This document shows, in pieces, positions 47,311-56,123 of a DNA stretch of 64,000 bases; position 1 is the stretch's first letter, and each line of letters opens with the position of its first letter. A program made the translations under genes and the position numbers. Where the stretch lies: assembly GCF_003724155.1 (NCBI RefSeq), contig NZ_RJJQ01000016.1, positions 1 to 64,000 on the forward strand, given 5' to 3'. Under the pieces are notes generated by a model, which was not told where the DNA came from, searched no databases, and saw nothing but the letters and a program-made list of their open reading frames with translations. This DNA comes from Flexivirga caeni (GTDB taxonomy: Bacteria > Actinomycetota > Actinomycetes > Actinomycetales > Dermatophilaceae).

Positions 47311-48435
47311 GTGAACGACTACTACGGCGAACTGGGTGTCGCGCAGGATGCGAGCCCGGAAGAGATCAAGCGCGCCTATCGCAAGCTCGCGCGCAAACTG
47401 CACCCCGACGTGAATCCGTCCGAGGAGGCGTCGGAGCAGTTCAAGCGGGTCGCGCAGGCGTATGACGTGGTGGGTGACGCGGAGAAGCGCCGCGCCTACG
47501 ACATGGGCAACGACCCGTATGCCATGGCGGGCGGTGGCGCCGGCTACGGCCAGGGCTTCTCCTTCTCGGACATCATGGACGCCTTCTTCGGCGGCGGCGC
47601 GGCGGCCGCCGGCCCTCGGTCGCGCATGCAGCGCGGCCAGGATGCCCTGATTGGTGTCGAAATCGACCTGTCCACAGCGGTTTTCGGTGGCGCCGAGGAG
47701 ATCACCTTCGACACGGCGGTCACCTGCTCGGTCTGCCACGGCGACGGCGCGCGGCCGGGCACCGGCAAGCACACCTGCGAGATCTGCCACGGCAGCGGGC
47801 AGGTGCAGGAGATGCAGCGCTCCTTCCTCGGCCAGGTCATGACGACCCGACCGTGTCACGCGTGCCGGGGGTATGGCGAGGTCATCGACGACCCGTGCTT
47901 CAACTGTTCCGGAGAAGGCCGCATTCGCGACCGGCGCACGATCACCGTCAAGGTGCCGGCCGGGGTGGATAGCGGAACCCGCATCCAGCTGACCGGCGAA
48001 GGTGAGGTCGGCCCGGGCGGTGGACCGTCGGGCGACCTCTACGTCGAGGTCCGAGTCCGCAAGCACGCGACGTTCCAGCGGCGGGGCGATGACCTGCACT
48101 GCTCGGTCGAGTTGCCCATGACGGCAGCGGCACTCGGCACCTCGCTGCCGTTGGAGACCTTCGACGGTCCGCGTGATGTCGAGATCCCGCAGGGCACGCA
48201 GCCCGGCGACGTGATCACGCTGCGCGGCCTCGGTGTCACGCACTTGCGCACACAGAGCCGCGGCGACCTGATGGTGCACGCCAACGTGCGCGTTCCCACC
48301 CGGCTCGACCCGCAGCAGGAGGACTTGCTGCGGCAACTGGCCAAGGAGCGCGGCGAGGAGCGTCCCGAGCCGCGCTTCGGGCGCGTCGAAAAAGGTCTCT
48401 TCGGCAAGCTGCGCGACGCGTTCCAGGCCAAGTAG
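47311..48435 (+). CDS. dnaJ: Chaperone DnaJ (type I, with zinc finger)
   Basis: Hsp40 co-chaperone stimulating DnaK. The 374-residue protein has the J domain with the HPD motif ([11 protein letters not shown]) at residues 1-65, a G/F-type linker, four zinc-binding CxxCxGxG repeats ([32 protein letters not shown]) around 145-210, and two C-terminal substrate-binding domains. This is the hrcA-linked copy often called dnaJ2. The GTG at 47311 has AAGGAG upstream. It shares the CIRCE promoter with hrcA. Confidence 0.95.
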   Translation: MNDYYGELGVAQDASPEEIKRAYRKLARKLHPDVNPSEEASEQFKRVAQAYDVVGDAEKRRAYDMGNDPYAMAGGGAGYGQGFSFSDIMDAFFGGGAAAAGPRSRMQRGQDALIGVEIDLSTAVFGGAEEITFDTAVTCSVCHGDGARPGTGKHTCEICHGSGQVQEMQRSFLGQVMTTRPCHACRGYGEVIDDPCFNCSGEGRIRDRRTITVKVPAGVDSGTRIQLTGEGEVGPGGGPSGDLYVEVRVRKHATFQRRGDDLHCSVELPMTAAALGTSLPLETFDGPRDVEIPQGTQPGDVITLRGLGVTHLRTQSRGDLMVHANVRVPTRLDPQQEDLLRQLAKERGEERPEPRFGRVEKGLFGKLRDAFQAK

Positions 48436-48445
48436 CCGGCCGGCC

Positions 48446-49186
48446 GTGACGTCTCGCTTGTTCTTCGCCGCCGAGTCCGCTCTTGACGGTCTGGCCATCG
48501 GAGACACCGTGTCGGTGACCGGCGAGGAGGCGCGTCACGCCGTGGTGGTCAGCCGGTTCACGACCGGAGAAGTCGTGCGCGTCGCGGACGGTTCCGGGCA
48601 GGTGGTCGAAGGCGCGATCGTGGTGGCAGAGCCGGAGTTGCTCTCGGTCATGGTTGAGAAGATCCACGAATCTGCAGCAGCCGCAACCAGGTTCGTGCTC
48701 CTGCAGGCGCTCGCGAAGGGCGGCAGGGACGAGCAGGCGGTCGAGGCGGCGACCGAACTCGGCGTCGATGCCGTGATCCCATGGCGGGCCGACCGCAGCA
48801 TCGTGCAGTGGCGCGGTGACCGGGCGGTCAAGGCGCAGCGCAAGTGGGAGGCACTGGCGCGGGCAGCCAGCAAACAGTCCCGTCGGCCCGCGGTGCCGCC
48901 GATCGAGCCAGTGGTCACCAGCAAGTCGGTGCTGTCCCGGCTGGCCGACGCCGACGCAGTGATCGTGCTGCACGAGGACGCAGAGCAACCCATCGGCGAA
49001 TTCGACGTGCCGGCAGGCGAAGTCGTGATCGTCGTCGGCCCCGAGGGTGGCATCTCGCCCGGTGAACTGTCGGCCTTCCAGGACGTCGGTGCCCGGCCAC
49101 TACGGCTCGGCCCGACTGTCCTGCGCGCCTCGAATGCCGGCCCGACCGCGCTCGCGATCCTGCTATCCCGCACTCGCTGGCGCTGA
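48446..49186 (+). CDS. rsmE: 16S rRNA (uracil-1498-N3)-methyltransferase
   Basis: A SPOUT-fold methyltransferase (246 residues) for U1498 of 16S rRNA. An N-terminal PUA-like domain contains TGEEARHAVVVSRF. The C-terminal knotted domain has VVIVVGPEGGISPGELSAFQ and LRLGPTVLRASNAGPTAL, the SAM-binding knot of RsmE. The GTG start lies 10 bp after dnaJ. Its last 24 bp overlap the convergent ArsR-type gene. Confidence 0.94.
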   Translation: MTSRLFFAAESALDGLAIGDTVSVTGEEARHAVVVSRFTTGEVVRVADGSGQVVEGAIVVAEPELLSVMVEKIHESAAAATRFVLLQALAKGGRDEQAVEAATELGVDAVIPWRADRSIVQWRGDRAVKAQRKWEALARAASKQSRRPAVPPIEPVVTSKSVLSRLADADAVIVLHEDAEQPIGEFDVPAGEVVIVVGPEGGISPGELSAFQDVGARPLRLGPTVLRASNAGPTALAILLSRTRWR

Positions 49187-49942
49187 CCACCCGGGGAGCG
49201 ACGGCGCGAGACGCGCGAACGCCGCCGTGCCGGCCTCGGTGATCGCCAGCTCCCGCGGGCGCGGACCGGGCCGCACCCAGTCGCGTTCGCGAGCTGCCTG
49301 CAGGATCGCCGCGCCGAGGGCGCCGGACAGGTGGTGCTGCTGCTCGGTCCAATCCAGGCAGAAGCGCAGTGTCGGCCGGGAGAGGCTCTCGACATACGCC
49401 AATTCGACTCCCCAGGAAGGCAATTCGACAGCGGCGCGCGGCCCCAGGCCAAAGTGACCGCGGCCGAGCTGCGCGGACAACGGGTCACCGGGACGCCGTC
49501 GCGCGTCCGGCACTGCGTCGAGCGACACCAGCACCTCGGCATCGATCAGCGCCGCCGTAATGGCGACTCCGAGGCGTCCCGCGAAGTGGTCGTAGCACGT
49601 GCGTGCGGTCCGTAACCGCTGCAACCGGGTGCCGGCGCGCAGTGATGTCACCGGCGGTAACGGGGTGAGTGCCTGCATCGCCTCGAACGCGGCCGCGACC
49701 TGTCTGTCGGCCAGATAGTAGAAGCGGTGCCGGCCGCTGACCTCGACCTGGACCACGCCTGCTTCGAGCAATTTGCGCAAGTGTCCGCTCGCGGTCGCCG
49801 CGCTCACCCCTGCCTCGCTCGCGAGCCTGGACGCCGGCAGCCGCCGTCCGTCGACGAGCGCTCCGATCATCGAAGCGCGCGCCCGGTCCGCGAAGAGCGT
49901 GGCGACGTCGCTGACCTCTCGGAGGCCGGGGGCTTTCGTCAT
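49163..49942 (-). CDS. ArsR-type winged-helix regulator
   Basis: A 259-residue regulator. The ArsR-like DNA-binding domain covers about residues 10-90 (RARASMIGALVDGRRLPASR, VSAATASGHLRKLLEAGVV). A longer C-terminal region, with CYDHFAGRLGVAITAALID, is found in larger actinobacterial members and has no clear function. No obvious metal-binding cysteine pair is present in the DNA-binding domain. It is divergent from an MFS efflux gene with a palindrome between them, so control of that exporter is likely. Confidence 0.85.
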   Translation of the reverse strand: MTKAPGLREVSDVATLFADRARASMIGALVDGRRLPASRLASEAGVSAATASGHLRKLLEAGVVQVEVSGRHRFYYLADRQVAAAFEAMQALTPLPPVTSLRAGTRLQRLRTARTCYDHFAGRLGVAITAALIDAEVLVSLDAVPDARRRPGDPLSAQLGRGHFGLGPRAAVELPSWGVELAYVESLSRPTLRFCLDWTEQQHHLSGALGAAILQAARERDWVRPGPRPRELAITEAGTAAFARLAPSLPGWSAPASAG

Positions 49943-49964
49943 ACGTCCATTGTCGTCGGCGAAC

Positions 49965-49984
49965 ACTTCGGCGGCCACCGAAGT
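49965..49984. promoter_or_regulatory. Operator between the ArsR-type and MFS genes
   Basis: ACTTCGG (49965-49971), 6 nt, CCGAAGT (49978-49984): a perfect 7-bp inverted repeat in the 65-bp divergent gap. The probable target of the ArsR-type protein. Confidence 0.6.
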
Positions 49985-50007
49985 TTCACCACACCAGCCT
50001 TGCCGGT

Positions 50008-51417
50008 ATGGCGAGCGAGCAAAGGATCAGCAAGAGACGTGGACTGCGTGGGGCAACTGTCACGACGCCGCTCTTCGAGACGAATCGGCGAAGTGCCCTG
50101 ATCATCCTGTGCGCCGCGATGTTCCTGGTGCTTCTCGACGTATCCATTGTTAACGTCGCGTTGCCCAGCATCGCCCGCAACCTCGGCGGTGGCACTTCCG
50201 GCGCGCAGGCGGTGATTGACAGCTACACGGTGCCACTGGCCGCCTTCTTGCTGACCGCCGGGGCGATGGCCGACCGGTGGGGTGCCCGGCGGACGTTCGC
50301 GGCGGGCCTGTTGGGGTTCGGGCTGGGTTCGATCTGTTGTGCCGCTGCCCCGGACCTTCCGGTGCTCATGGCTGGCCGCATCGCGCAGGGGGCCGGCGCC
50401 GCAGGGATGTTGCCCGCCAGCCTCGCGCTGATCGCAGTCATCTGGGACGAGCCGGGCCGGCGTGCTCGCGCGATCGGCGTGTGGTCGGGCATCTCTGGGT
50501 CCGCCGTGGCCATCGGCCCGCTCGTCGGCGGCGCGTTGGTCGAGGCCGGTGGCTGGCGCTGGATCTTCGTGGTCAATCTGCCGGTGGTCGCGGCGGCGCT
50601 CGCAGCTGCCTGGCTGCTACCTGCCGGCACCAGATGCGCTCGCGCGATCGACTGGTTCGGTGCAGCGGCGTCGACATTGTGTCTGGGGTGCCTGATCGCC
50701 GGGGTCATCGAACTCGGCGAGCACGGTGCCGGTGCGCTGGCACTGGCACTCCTCGCCGGCGCGGCGGTATGCGGGATAGTGTTCGTCGCCGAGCAGCGCC
50801 GTGTTCCGGAGCCGATGGTGCCACGCGAATTGTGGCGCAACGCAGCATTGCTGCGCTCGTGCGGCGGCTCGCTCGGGATGAACCTGGTGGGCAACGGAAC
50901 ACTGCTCGTGCTGGCCTTCCTCTTCCAAGTGGTGCAGCACCGCGGCGCGCTCGCAGCCGGCCTGGCGACCCTGCCCGTGTTCGCGCCGTTGACCCTGGTG
51001 CCACTCGTGGGCAGCAGCATTCTGTCGCGGATGCGTCCGCCCGTGCTGATCCGTCGCGGTTTCGCAGCTGGCGTCGTAGGCCAGCTGGCGCTGGTCGCTG
51101 CGGTGCTGCGGGCCCCTCACTCAGCCGTCGCAGTCGTGCCCGGCATGGTGCTCAGCGGCTGCGCGCTCGGAGCGCTGGTCACTCCGCTCGTCGCGTCGGC
51201 TGTCGCGGCTGCGCCGTCGTACGGCGGTCTGATCGGTGGTCTCAACAACGCGGCGCGCCAGACGGGCACGTCGGTGGGAGTGGCCCTGTTCGGTGCGGTC
51301 ACCGGCACCGCGAGCGCGCCATCCGCGACGGGGCGTATGGCGGGATGCTTCCTGCTTGGCGCCGGGATCTGGCTGGTCTCCGGGATCTTTGCGGGACGTT
51401 CGCCGCGCGACGGGTAA
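50008..51417 (+). CDS. MFS multidrug efflux transporter, DHA2 (EmrB/QacA-like)
   Basis: A 469-residue membrane exporter with about 14 hydrophobic segments. The first helix holds FLVLLDVSIVNVALPSI, the DHA2 D1-type motif. LTAGAMADRWGARRTF is MFS motif A, and ISGSAVAIGPLVGGALVEAG is the antiporter motif C region. Proton-coupled drug export is likely. The drug is unknown. Divergent from the ArsR-type regulator. The pair interrupts the usual rsmE-phoH gene order, which suggests later insertion. Confidence 0.88.
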   Translation: MASEQRISKRRGLRGATVTTPLFETNRRSALIILCAAMFLVLLDVSIVNVALPSIARNLGGGTSGAQAVIDSYTVPLAAFLLTAGAMADRWGARRTFAAGLLGFGLGSICCAAAPDLPVLMAGRIAQGAGAAGMLPASLALIAVIWDEPGRRARAIGVWSGISGSAVAIGPLVGGALVEAGGWRWIFVVNLPVVAAALAAAWLLPAGTRCARAIDWFGAAASTLCLGCLIAGVIELGEHGAGALALALLAGAAVCGIVFVAEQRRVPEPMVPRELWRNAALLRSCGGSLGMNLVGNGTLLVLAFLFQVVQHRGALAAGLATLPVFAPLTLVPLVGSSILSRMRPPVLIRRGFAAGVVGQLALVAAVLRAPHSAVAVVPGMVLSGCALGALVTPLVASAVAAAPSYGGLIGGLNNAARQTGTSVGVALFGAVTGTASAPSATGRMAGCFLLGAGIWLVSGIFAGRSPRDG

Positions 51418-51449
51418 CCGAGCACGCGTCGCGCGGCGTGCAGTTTCGA

Positions 51450-51479
51450 TTCGAGCCTGTCGGACGGCGCCCGTAGACT
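51450..51479 (+). promoter_or_regulatory. phoH operon promoter
   Basis: TTCGAG (51450-51455), an 18-nt spacer, TAGACT (51474-51479). The ATG follows 9 nt later, so the leader would be only a few bases. Confidence 0.5.
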
Positions 51480-51488
51480 GAGACCACG

Positions 51489-52544
51489 ATGACGAGCGAC
51501 GACCATGATCCCCAGCCCGGCGTGAGCGTCCCGGGCGACTTCCGGGCCGAGCACACCGTCGAGATCCCGCCGGACATCGCGATGGTGAGCCTGCTGGGTC
51601 CGCGCGATGAGTTGCTGCGCACGATGGAGCGCGCGTTTCCGCGGCTGACGATGCACGTGCGAGGCAACGTCTTCCACCTGGCCGGCCCGCCGGCCGACAT
51701 GGCGCTGGTCGAGGAACTCATCGACGAGTTGCTGGTCGTGCTCGACGCCGGCCAGCCGCTCAACCGCGACGCTGTCGAGCGCTCGATCGGCATGCTGCGT
51801 GCGCGCACCCGCGAACGCCCGGCCGACGTGCTGACGATGAACATCGTCAGCAACCGTGGCCGCACCATCCGGCCCAAGACCGTGGGGCAGAAGGAATACG
51901 TCGACGCCATCGACGACCACACGGTGGTCTTCGGCATCGGCCCGGCGGGCACCGGCAAGACCTACCTCGCCATGGCCAAGGCGGTGGCCGCGTTGCAGGC
52001 GAAGCAGGTCAACCGGATCATCCTGACCCGGCCGGCCGTCGAAGCGGGGGAGCGCCTCGGCTTCCTGCCCGGCACCCTCAACGACAAGATCGACCCCTAC
52101 CTGCGACCGCTCTACGACGCGCTCCATGACATGGTCGACCCCGACTCCATCCCGCGCTTGATGGCGGCCGGCACCATCGAGGTCGCGCCGCTGGCCTTCA
52201 TGCGTGGCCGGACCCTGAACTCCTCGTTCATCATCCTCGACGAGGCGCAGAACACCTCGGCCGAGCAGATGAAGATGTTTCTGACCCGGCTCGGGTTCGG
52301 CTCCAAGATGGTCGTGACCGGCGATGTCACCCAGGTCGATCTGCCCGGCGGCACCCAGTCCGGCCTGCGTGTCGTCCAGGACATCCTGGCCGACATCGAC
52401 GACATCCACTTCTCCCGGCTGACCGCGCAGGACGTAGTGCGGCACCGGCTGGTGAGCGAGATCGTCGAGGCGTATGACGAGTTCGACGCGCGCGGCAAGA
52501 CCGCCCGCCCGGCCAGCGTCCGGGGCGGCGGGAACGCACGATGA
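51489..52544 (+). CDS. phoH: PhoH-family ATPase
   Basis: A 351-residue P-loop ATPase of the PhoH/YbeZ group, thought to act with YbeY in ribosomal RNA processing and quality control. The N-terminal KH-like region (about 25-110) leads into [19 protein letters not shown] (Walker A near residue 150) and [20 protein letters not shown] (Walker B near 245). Directly followed by ybeY with 13 bp between. Confidence 0.93.
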   Translation: MTSDDHDPQPGVSVPGDFRAEHTVEIPPDIAMVSLLGPRDELLRTMERAFPRLTMHVRGNVFHLAGPPADMALVEELIDELLVVLDAGQPLNRDAVERSIGMLRARTRERPADVLTMNIVSNRGRTIRPKTVGQKEYVDAIDDHTVVFGIGPAGTGKTYLAMAKAVAALQAKQVNRIILTRPAVEAGERLGFLPGTLNDKIDPYLRPLYDALHDMVDPDSIPRLMAAGTIEVAPLAFMRGRTLNSSFIILDEAQNTSAEQMKMFLTRLGFGSKMVVTGDVTQVDLPGGTQSGLRVVQDILADIDDIHFSRLTAQDVVRHRLVSEIVEAYDEFDARGKTARPASVRGGGNAR

Positions 52545-52557
52545 GCGAGCAACCAAG

Positions 52558-53055
52558 ATGAGCATCGATCTGCTCAACGAGACGGACTACGAGGTCGACC
52601 TGCCCGAGCTGCGCGACTGCGCGGCGCACGTCCTGAGCGAGCTCAACGTGCACCCGGAAGTCGAGCTCTACATCGGCATCATCGACGAGTCGGCCATGGA
52701 GTTGCTGCACAAGCAGTGGATGGACCTGCCCGGCCCCACCGATGTCATGAGCTTCCCGATGGACGAGCTGCGTCCCGGCAAGGAGGGCGACGATCCCGTC
52801 GAGGGTGTCCTCGGCGACATCGTGCTGTGTCCGACGGTCGCCGCCGCGCAGGCCGAGCAGGCGGGTCACACCACCGCCGAGGAGCTCCTGCTGCTCACCG
52901 TGCATGGCCTGCTGCACCTGCTCGGTTTCGATCACGCCGAACCCGGCGAGCGCCGCGAGATGTTCTCCTTGCAGCGCACCTTGTTGTTGACTTTCCTGGC
53001 CGGTCGCCAGCGGCAGGGTGAGGACGTGCGCATCATTCCGCCCACGGGCGAGTGA
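52558..53055 (+). CDS. ybeY: Endoribonuclease YbeY (16S rRNA maturation)
   Basis: A zinc metalloprotein of 165 residues needed for 16S rRNA 3' end maturation and ribosome quality control. The metal motif VHGLLHLLGFDHAEPGE has the three conserved histidines, and DVMSFPMDE is the second family mark. Lies between phoH and a CBS-domain protein gene in the conserved order. The ATG at 52558 begins the family homology (MSIDLLNETDYE). Confidence 0.95.
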   Translation: MSIDLLNETDYEVDLPELRDCAAHVLSELNVHPEVELYIGIIDESAMELLHKQWMDLPGPTDVMSFPMDELRPGKEGDDPVEGVLGDIVLCPTVAAAQAEQAGHTTAEELLLLTVHGLLHLLGFDHAEPGERREMFSLQRTLLLTFLAGRQRQGEDVRIIPPTGE

Positions 53056-53059
53056 CCCG

Positions 53060-54427
53060 ATGATCGCTCTGCTCGTCGCTGCGCTGCTCTCGGTAGTGCT
53101 CGGCTTTGCGTTCGCGGCGATCGATTCCGCGCTCAGCCGGGTCGGACGTCATACCGCCGACGACCTGGTCGAGTCAGGCCGCCGCGGGGCACTGCCGTTG
53201 CAGCGTCTCGTGGCCGACAGCTCGTCGGTCGCCATGGTGCTCGCCTTCCTGCGCGTCGCGGCCGAGGCAACTGCTGCGGTGCTGGTCACCCTTGCCGTGC
53301 GGGAAGCGGCTCACGACTTCTGGGTCGCGTTGCTGGTCGCGATCGTGGTCATGGCGATCGTTTCGTTCGTGCTGGTCGGTGTCTCACCACGCACGCTCGG
53401 TCGGCAGCACGCCATAGCGGTCGCGCTCGGCGCGGCACCGGTCGTGCTGTGGCTGCACCGCCTCCTCGGGCCGATCGCACGCGGCCTGGTCGCCGTCGGC
53501 AATGCGGTCACTCCCGGGCGCGGTTATCGCGACGGGCCGTTCGACACCGAGGAGGAGTTGCGCGAATACGTCGATCTGGCAACGGATTCGGAGCTGATCG
53601 AAGACGACGAGCGCAAGATGATCCAGTCCGTTTTCGAGCTGGACGAGACGGTCGTGCGCGAACTGATGGTGCCCCGGCCCGACATGATCACGATTGACGT
53701 GAGCAAGACCCTCGGGCAGGCCATGCGCCTGTTCATGCGGTCCGGGTTCTCCCGCGTACCCGTGGTCGACGGCAGCGCCGACGCCGTCGACGGAGTGCTC
53801 TACTTCAAGGACGTGGCCGCGCGTGTCTTCCGCCGCGACGAATTGCTCGATCAGCAGGTCACCGAGGTGATGCGCGACGTCACGTTCGTCCCCGACAGCA
53901 AGCCGGCGGACGACCTCCTGCGCGAGATGCAGCTGGCACGAAGGCATTTCGCGATCGTCATCGACGAGTATGGCGGCACCGCCGGCCTGGTCACGCTCGA
54001 AGACATCATCGAAGAGGTTGTCGGCGAGATCGACGACGAATTCGACCGGGTGACACCCGGACCCGAAGAGTTGCCGGCGGGCGCCGTCCGGGTGCCGGCC
54101 CGTATGGCGGTCGACGATCTCGCCGAATACTTCGACGTCACCATCGACGAGGACGACGTCGACACCGTCGGCGGCCTGCTCGCCAAACTGGTCGGCCGGG
54201 TGCCGATCCCGGGCGCGACCGCCGACATCGCCGGGCTGCGGCTGACCGCGGAAAGACTGGCCGGCCGGCGGCACCAGATCGCGACCGTGCTCGTGGAGCC
54301 GGTGCCGAGCGCACCCGCGGAGGAGGACACGGCAGACCCCGGCGGCACCGGCGTGGGGGCGGATGAGAAGCAGGCCCCCGGCATACAGCAGGATGGGCGC
54401 AAGCCGGCAAAGGATGTAGTGCAATGA
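53060..54427 (+). CDS. Hemolysin C/CorC-type CNNM membrane protein with CBS domains
   Basis: A 455-residue membrane protein. The DUF21/CNNM transmembrane domain (residues 1-130, four hydrophobic segments) is followed by an acidic helical linker (EEELREYVDLATDSELIEDD), a CBS pair (about 200-320, with VRELMVPRPDMITIDV and HFAIVIDEYGGTAGLVTLED) and a C-terminal CorC/HlyC domain. Family members are linked to Mg2+/Co2+ transport. In this neighbourhood it is a constant partner of ybeY and era. Only 4 bp after ybeY. The last four bases overlap era. Confidence 0.9.
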   Translation: MIALLVAALLSVVLGFAFAAIDSALSRVGRHTADDLVESGRRGALPLQRLVADSSSVAMVLAFLRVAAEATAAVLVTLAVREAAHDFWVALLVAIVVMAIVSFVLVGVSPRTLGRQHAIAVALGAAPVVLWLHRLLGPIARGLVAVGNAVTPGRGYRDGPFDTEEELREYVDLATDSELIEDDERKMIQSVFELDETVVRELMVPRPDMITIDVSKTLGQAMRLFMRSGFSRVPVVDGSADAVDGVLYFKDVAARVFRRDELLDQQVTEVMRDVTFVPDSKPADDLLREMQLARRHFAIVIDEYGGTAGLVTLEDIIEEVVGEIDDEFDRVTPGPEELPAGAVRVPARMAVDDLAEYFDVTIDEDDVDTVGGLLAKLVGRVPIPGATADIAGLRLTAERLAGRRHQIATVLVEPVPSAPAEEDTADPGGTGVGADEKQAPGIQQDGRKPAKDVVQ

Positions 54428-55359
54428 GCGACCACGAAGAATCGTCCAGCAAGCCTTACCGCGCTGGGTTCGCCTGTCTCGTCGGACGACCCAATGCGGG
54501 CAAGTCGACACTGACGAATGCCCTTGTGGGGCAAAAGGTTGCGATCACGTCGAGCAAACCGCAAACGACCCGTCACACGATTCGCGGCATCGCCACGACC
54601 GACGAGGCGCAGCTCATCCTGGTGGACACACCTGGCCTGCACAAGCCACGCACGTTGCTCGGGCAACGGCTCAACGATGTGGTGCGAGAGACGCTGCTCG
54701 ACGTCGACGTCATCGGTTTCTGCCTGCCTTGTGATCAGCGGATCGGACCTGGCGACCAGTTCATCGCGGCCGAGCTCGCGGAGCTGCGGCGTGGCCGTAA
54801 GCGGCCGGTGGTCGCGCTCGCGACCAAGTCGGACACCGTCGACCGGGAGCGGCTCGCCCAGCACTTGATCGCGATCGAGCGGCTCGGCGAGTGGCAGGAG
54901 ATTGTGCCGTGCTCGGCCACCAGCGGCACCCAGGTCGACACGGTCCTCGATGTGCTGATGAAGTACCTGCCCGAGTCGCCCAAGCTCTACCCGGACGGTG
55001 TGCTCACCGACGAGCCGGACGACGTGATGGTCGCCGAGCTGGTGCGGGAAGCCGCGCTCGAGGGCGTGCGCGACGAGCTGCCGCACAGCATCGCGGTGGT
55101 TGTCGAGGAGATGCTGCCCCGCGAGGGCCGGCCCGCAGACCGGCCGCTGATGGACGTGCGGGTCAACATCTTCGTCGAGCGCTCCAGTCAGAAGGCGATC
55201 ATCATCGGCCGTGGCGGTTCACGGTTGCGTGACGTGGGCACTCGTGCCCGGCAGGCGATCGAGGAGCTGCTCGGCCAGCGGGTCTTCCTCGACCTGCACG
55301 TGAAGATCGCCAAGGACTGGCAGCGTGATCCCAACCAGCTGTCCAAGCTGGGGTTCTAG
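54424..55359 (+). CDS. era: GTPase Era
   Basis: Ribosome-assembly GTPase (311 residues) that binds the 3' end of 16S rRNA. Motifs: VGRPNAGKSTLTNALVG (G1), the G2 region KPQTTRHTIRG, LVDTPGLHKP (G3), and TKSD in place of NKxD for G4, a change also usual in actinobacterial Era. The KH domain shows IIIGRGGSRLRDVG and FLDLHVKIAKDWQ. The ATG overlaps the stop of the CBS protein gene. Confidence 0.95.
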   Translation: MSDHEESSSKPYRAGFACLVGRPNAGKSTLTNALVGQKVAITSSKPQTTRHTIRGIATTDEAQLILVDTPGLHKPRTLLGQRLNDVVRETLLDVDVIGFCLPCDQRIGPGDQFIAAELAELRRGRKRPVVALATKSDTVDRERLAQHLIAIERLGEWQEIVPCSATSGTQVDTVLDVLMKYLPESPKLYPDGVLTDEPDDVMVAELVREAALEGVRDELPHSIAVVVEEMLPREGRPADRPLMDVRVNIFVERSSQKAIIIGRGGSRLRDVGTRARQAIEELLGQRVFLDLHVKIAKDWQRDPNQLSKLGF

Positions 55360-55371
55360 GAGGGGTCGAAC

Positions 55372-56118
55372 ATGACGCGTGATCGGGAAAATCTTGCGTG
55401 GGCCGAGTTCGGGGACACGCTGCGCTTGCCGGTTGACCCGGACAACGACTACATCCATGGAATCCCCTGGGATACGGCCCGATTCGACGCGTCTCACCCG
55501 CTCCTGGACATCGGGTCCGGCAGCGGGTTGACGACGATCACTCTGGCAGAGCGCTTTCCCGACGCCGAGATCATCTCGGTCGAGCCCGACCCGCCGATGC
55601 GCTCGTTGCTGATGCTGCGCGTCGCCGAGCGTGACGACGTTCGGGCGCGCACGACAGTGCTGCCGGAGTCGATCGTGGACACCTGGCTGCCCGAACGATG
55701 TGGTGGGGCGCTACTTCTGAACGTGATCTACTTCCTCGGCGGTCGTGATCGCGAGGAGTTCTGGGCACGGATGGCGCGGGCGTTGGTGCCGGGGGCGCCC
55801 ATCCTGATGAGTCGATCGTACGGGGGAGTACCTTCCGAGCCTGTCGAACAGAAGCTGGTGACGTCTGCCCGGATGGGTCGGCACGAGTATCAGCGCTGGT
55901 TCGAGTCGAAGCCGGTGCGCGGCGGCCGGGTGGAGATCACCAACACCTACCGCGTGCTGCGTGATGGCGAACAGGTGCGTGAGGTGGTCACGACAGTTGC
56001 GCCTGTCGGCATGGATGAGGAGGATGTGCTCGCGGAGATCCCGATCGGTCAGTTCGGCATCGAGGAGCTCGACGATCGCTACTTCGCGATCCGCCGGCTG
56101 ACCGACATACGTCGCTGA
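55372..56118 (+). CDS. Class I SAM-dependent methyltransferase
   Basis: A 248-residue methyltransferase with the SAM motif HPLLDIGSGSGLTTITLAE near residue 42 and EIISVEPD near 65. The remainder lacks a recognisable substrate domain, although FFLGG-type loops such as NVIYFLGGRDREEFWARMA are typical of small-molecule methyltransferases. TAGGAGG stands at the era stop, 10 nt ahead of this ATG, so it may be co-transcribed with era. Substrate unknown. It takes the place usually held by recO in this gene block. Confidence 0.75.
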   Translation: MTRDRENLAWAEFGDTLRLPVDPDNDYIHGIPWDTARFDASHPLLDIGSGSGLTTITLAERFPDAEIISVEPDPPMRSLLMLRVAERDDVRARTTVLPESIVDTWLPERCGGALLLNVIYFLGGRDREEFWARMARALVPGAPILMSRSYGGVPSEPVEQKLVTSARMGRHEYQRWFESKPVRGGRVEITNTYRVLRDGEQVREVVTTVAPVGMDEEDVLAEIPIGQFGIEELDDRYFAIRRLTDIRR

Positions 56119-56123
56119 ACGCA

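Noticed and set aside
54424-55359. Era has TKSD instead of NKxD
   Set aside because: Actinobacterial Era proteins commonly have T in this place, so it is not a defect.
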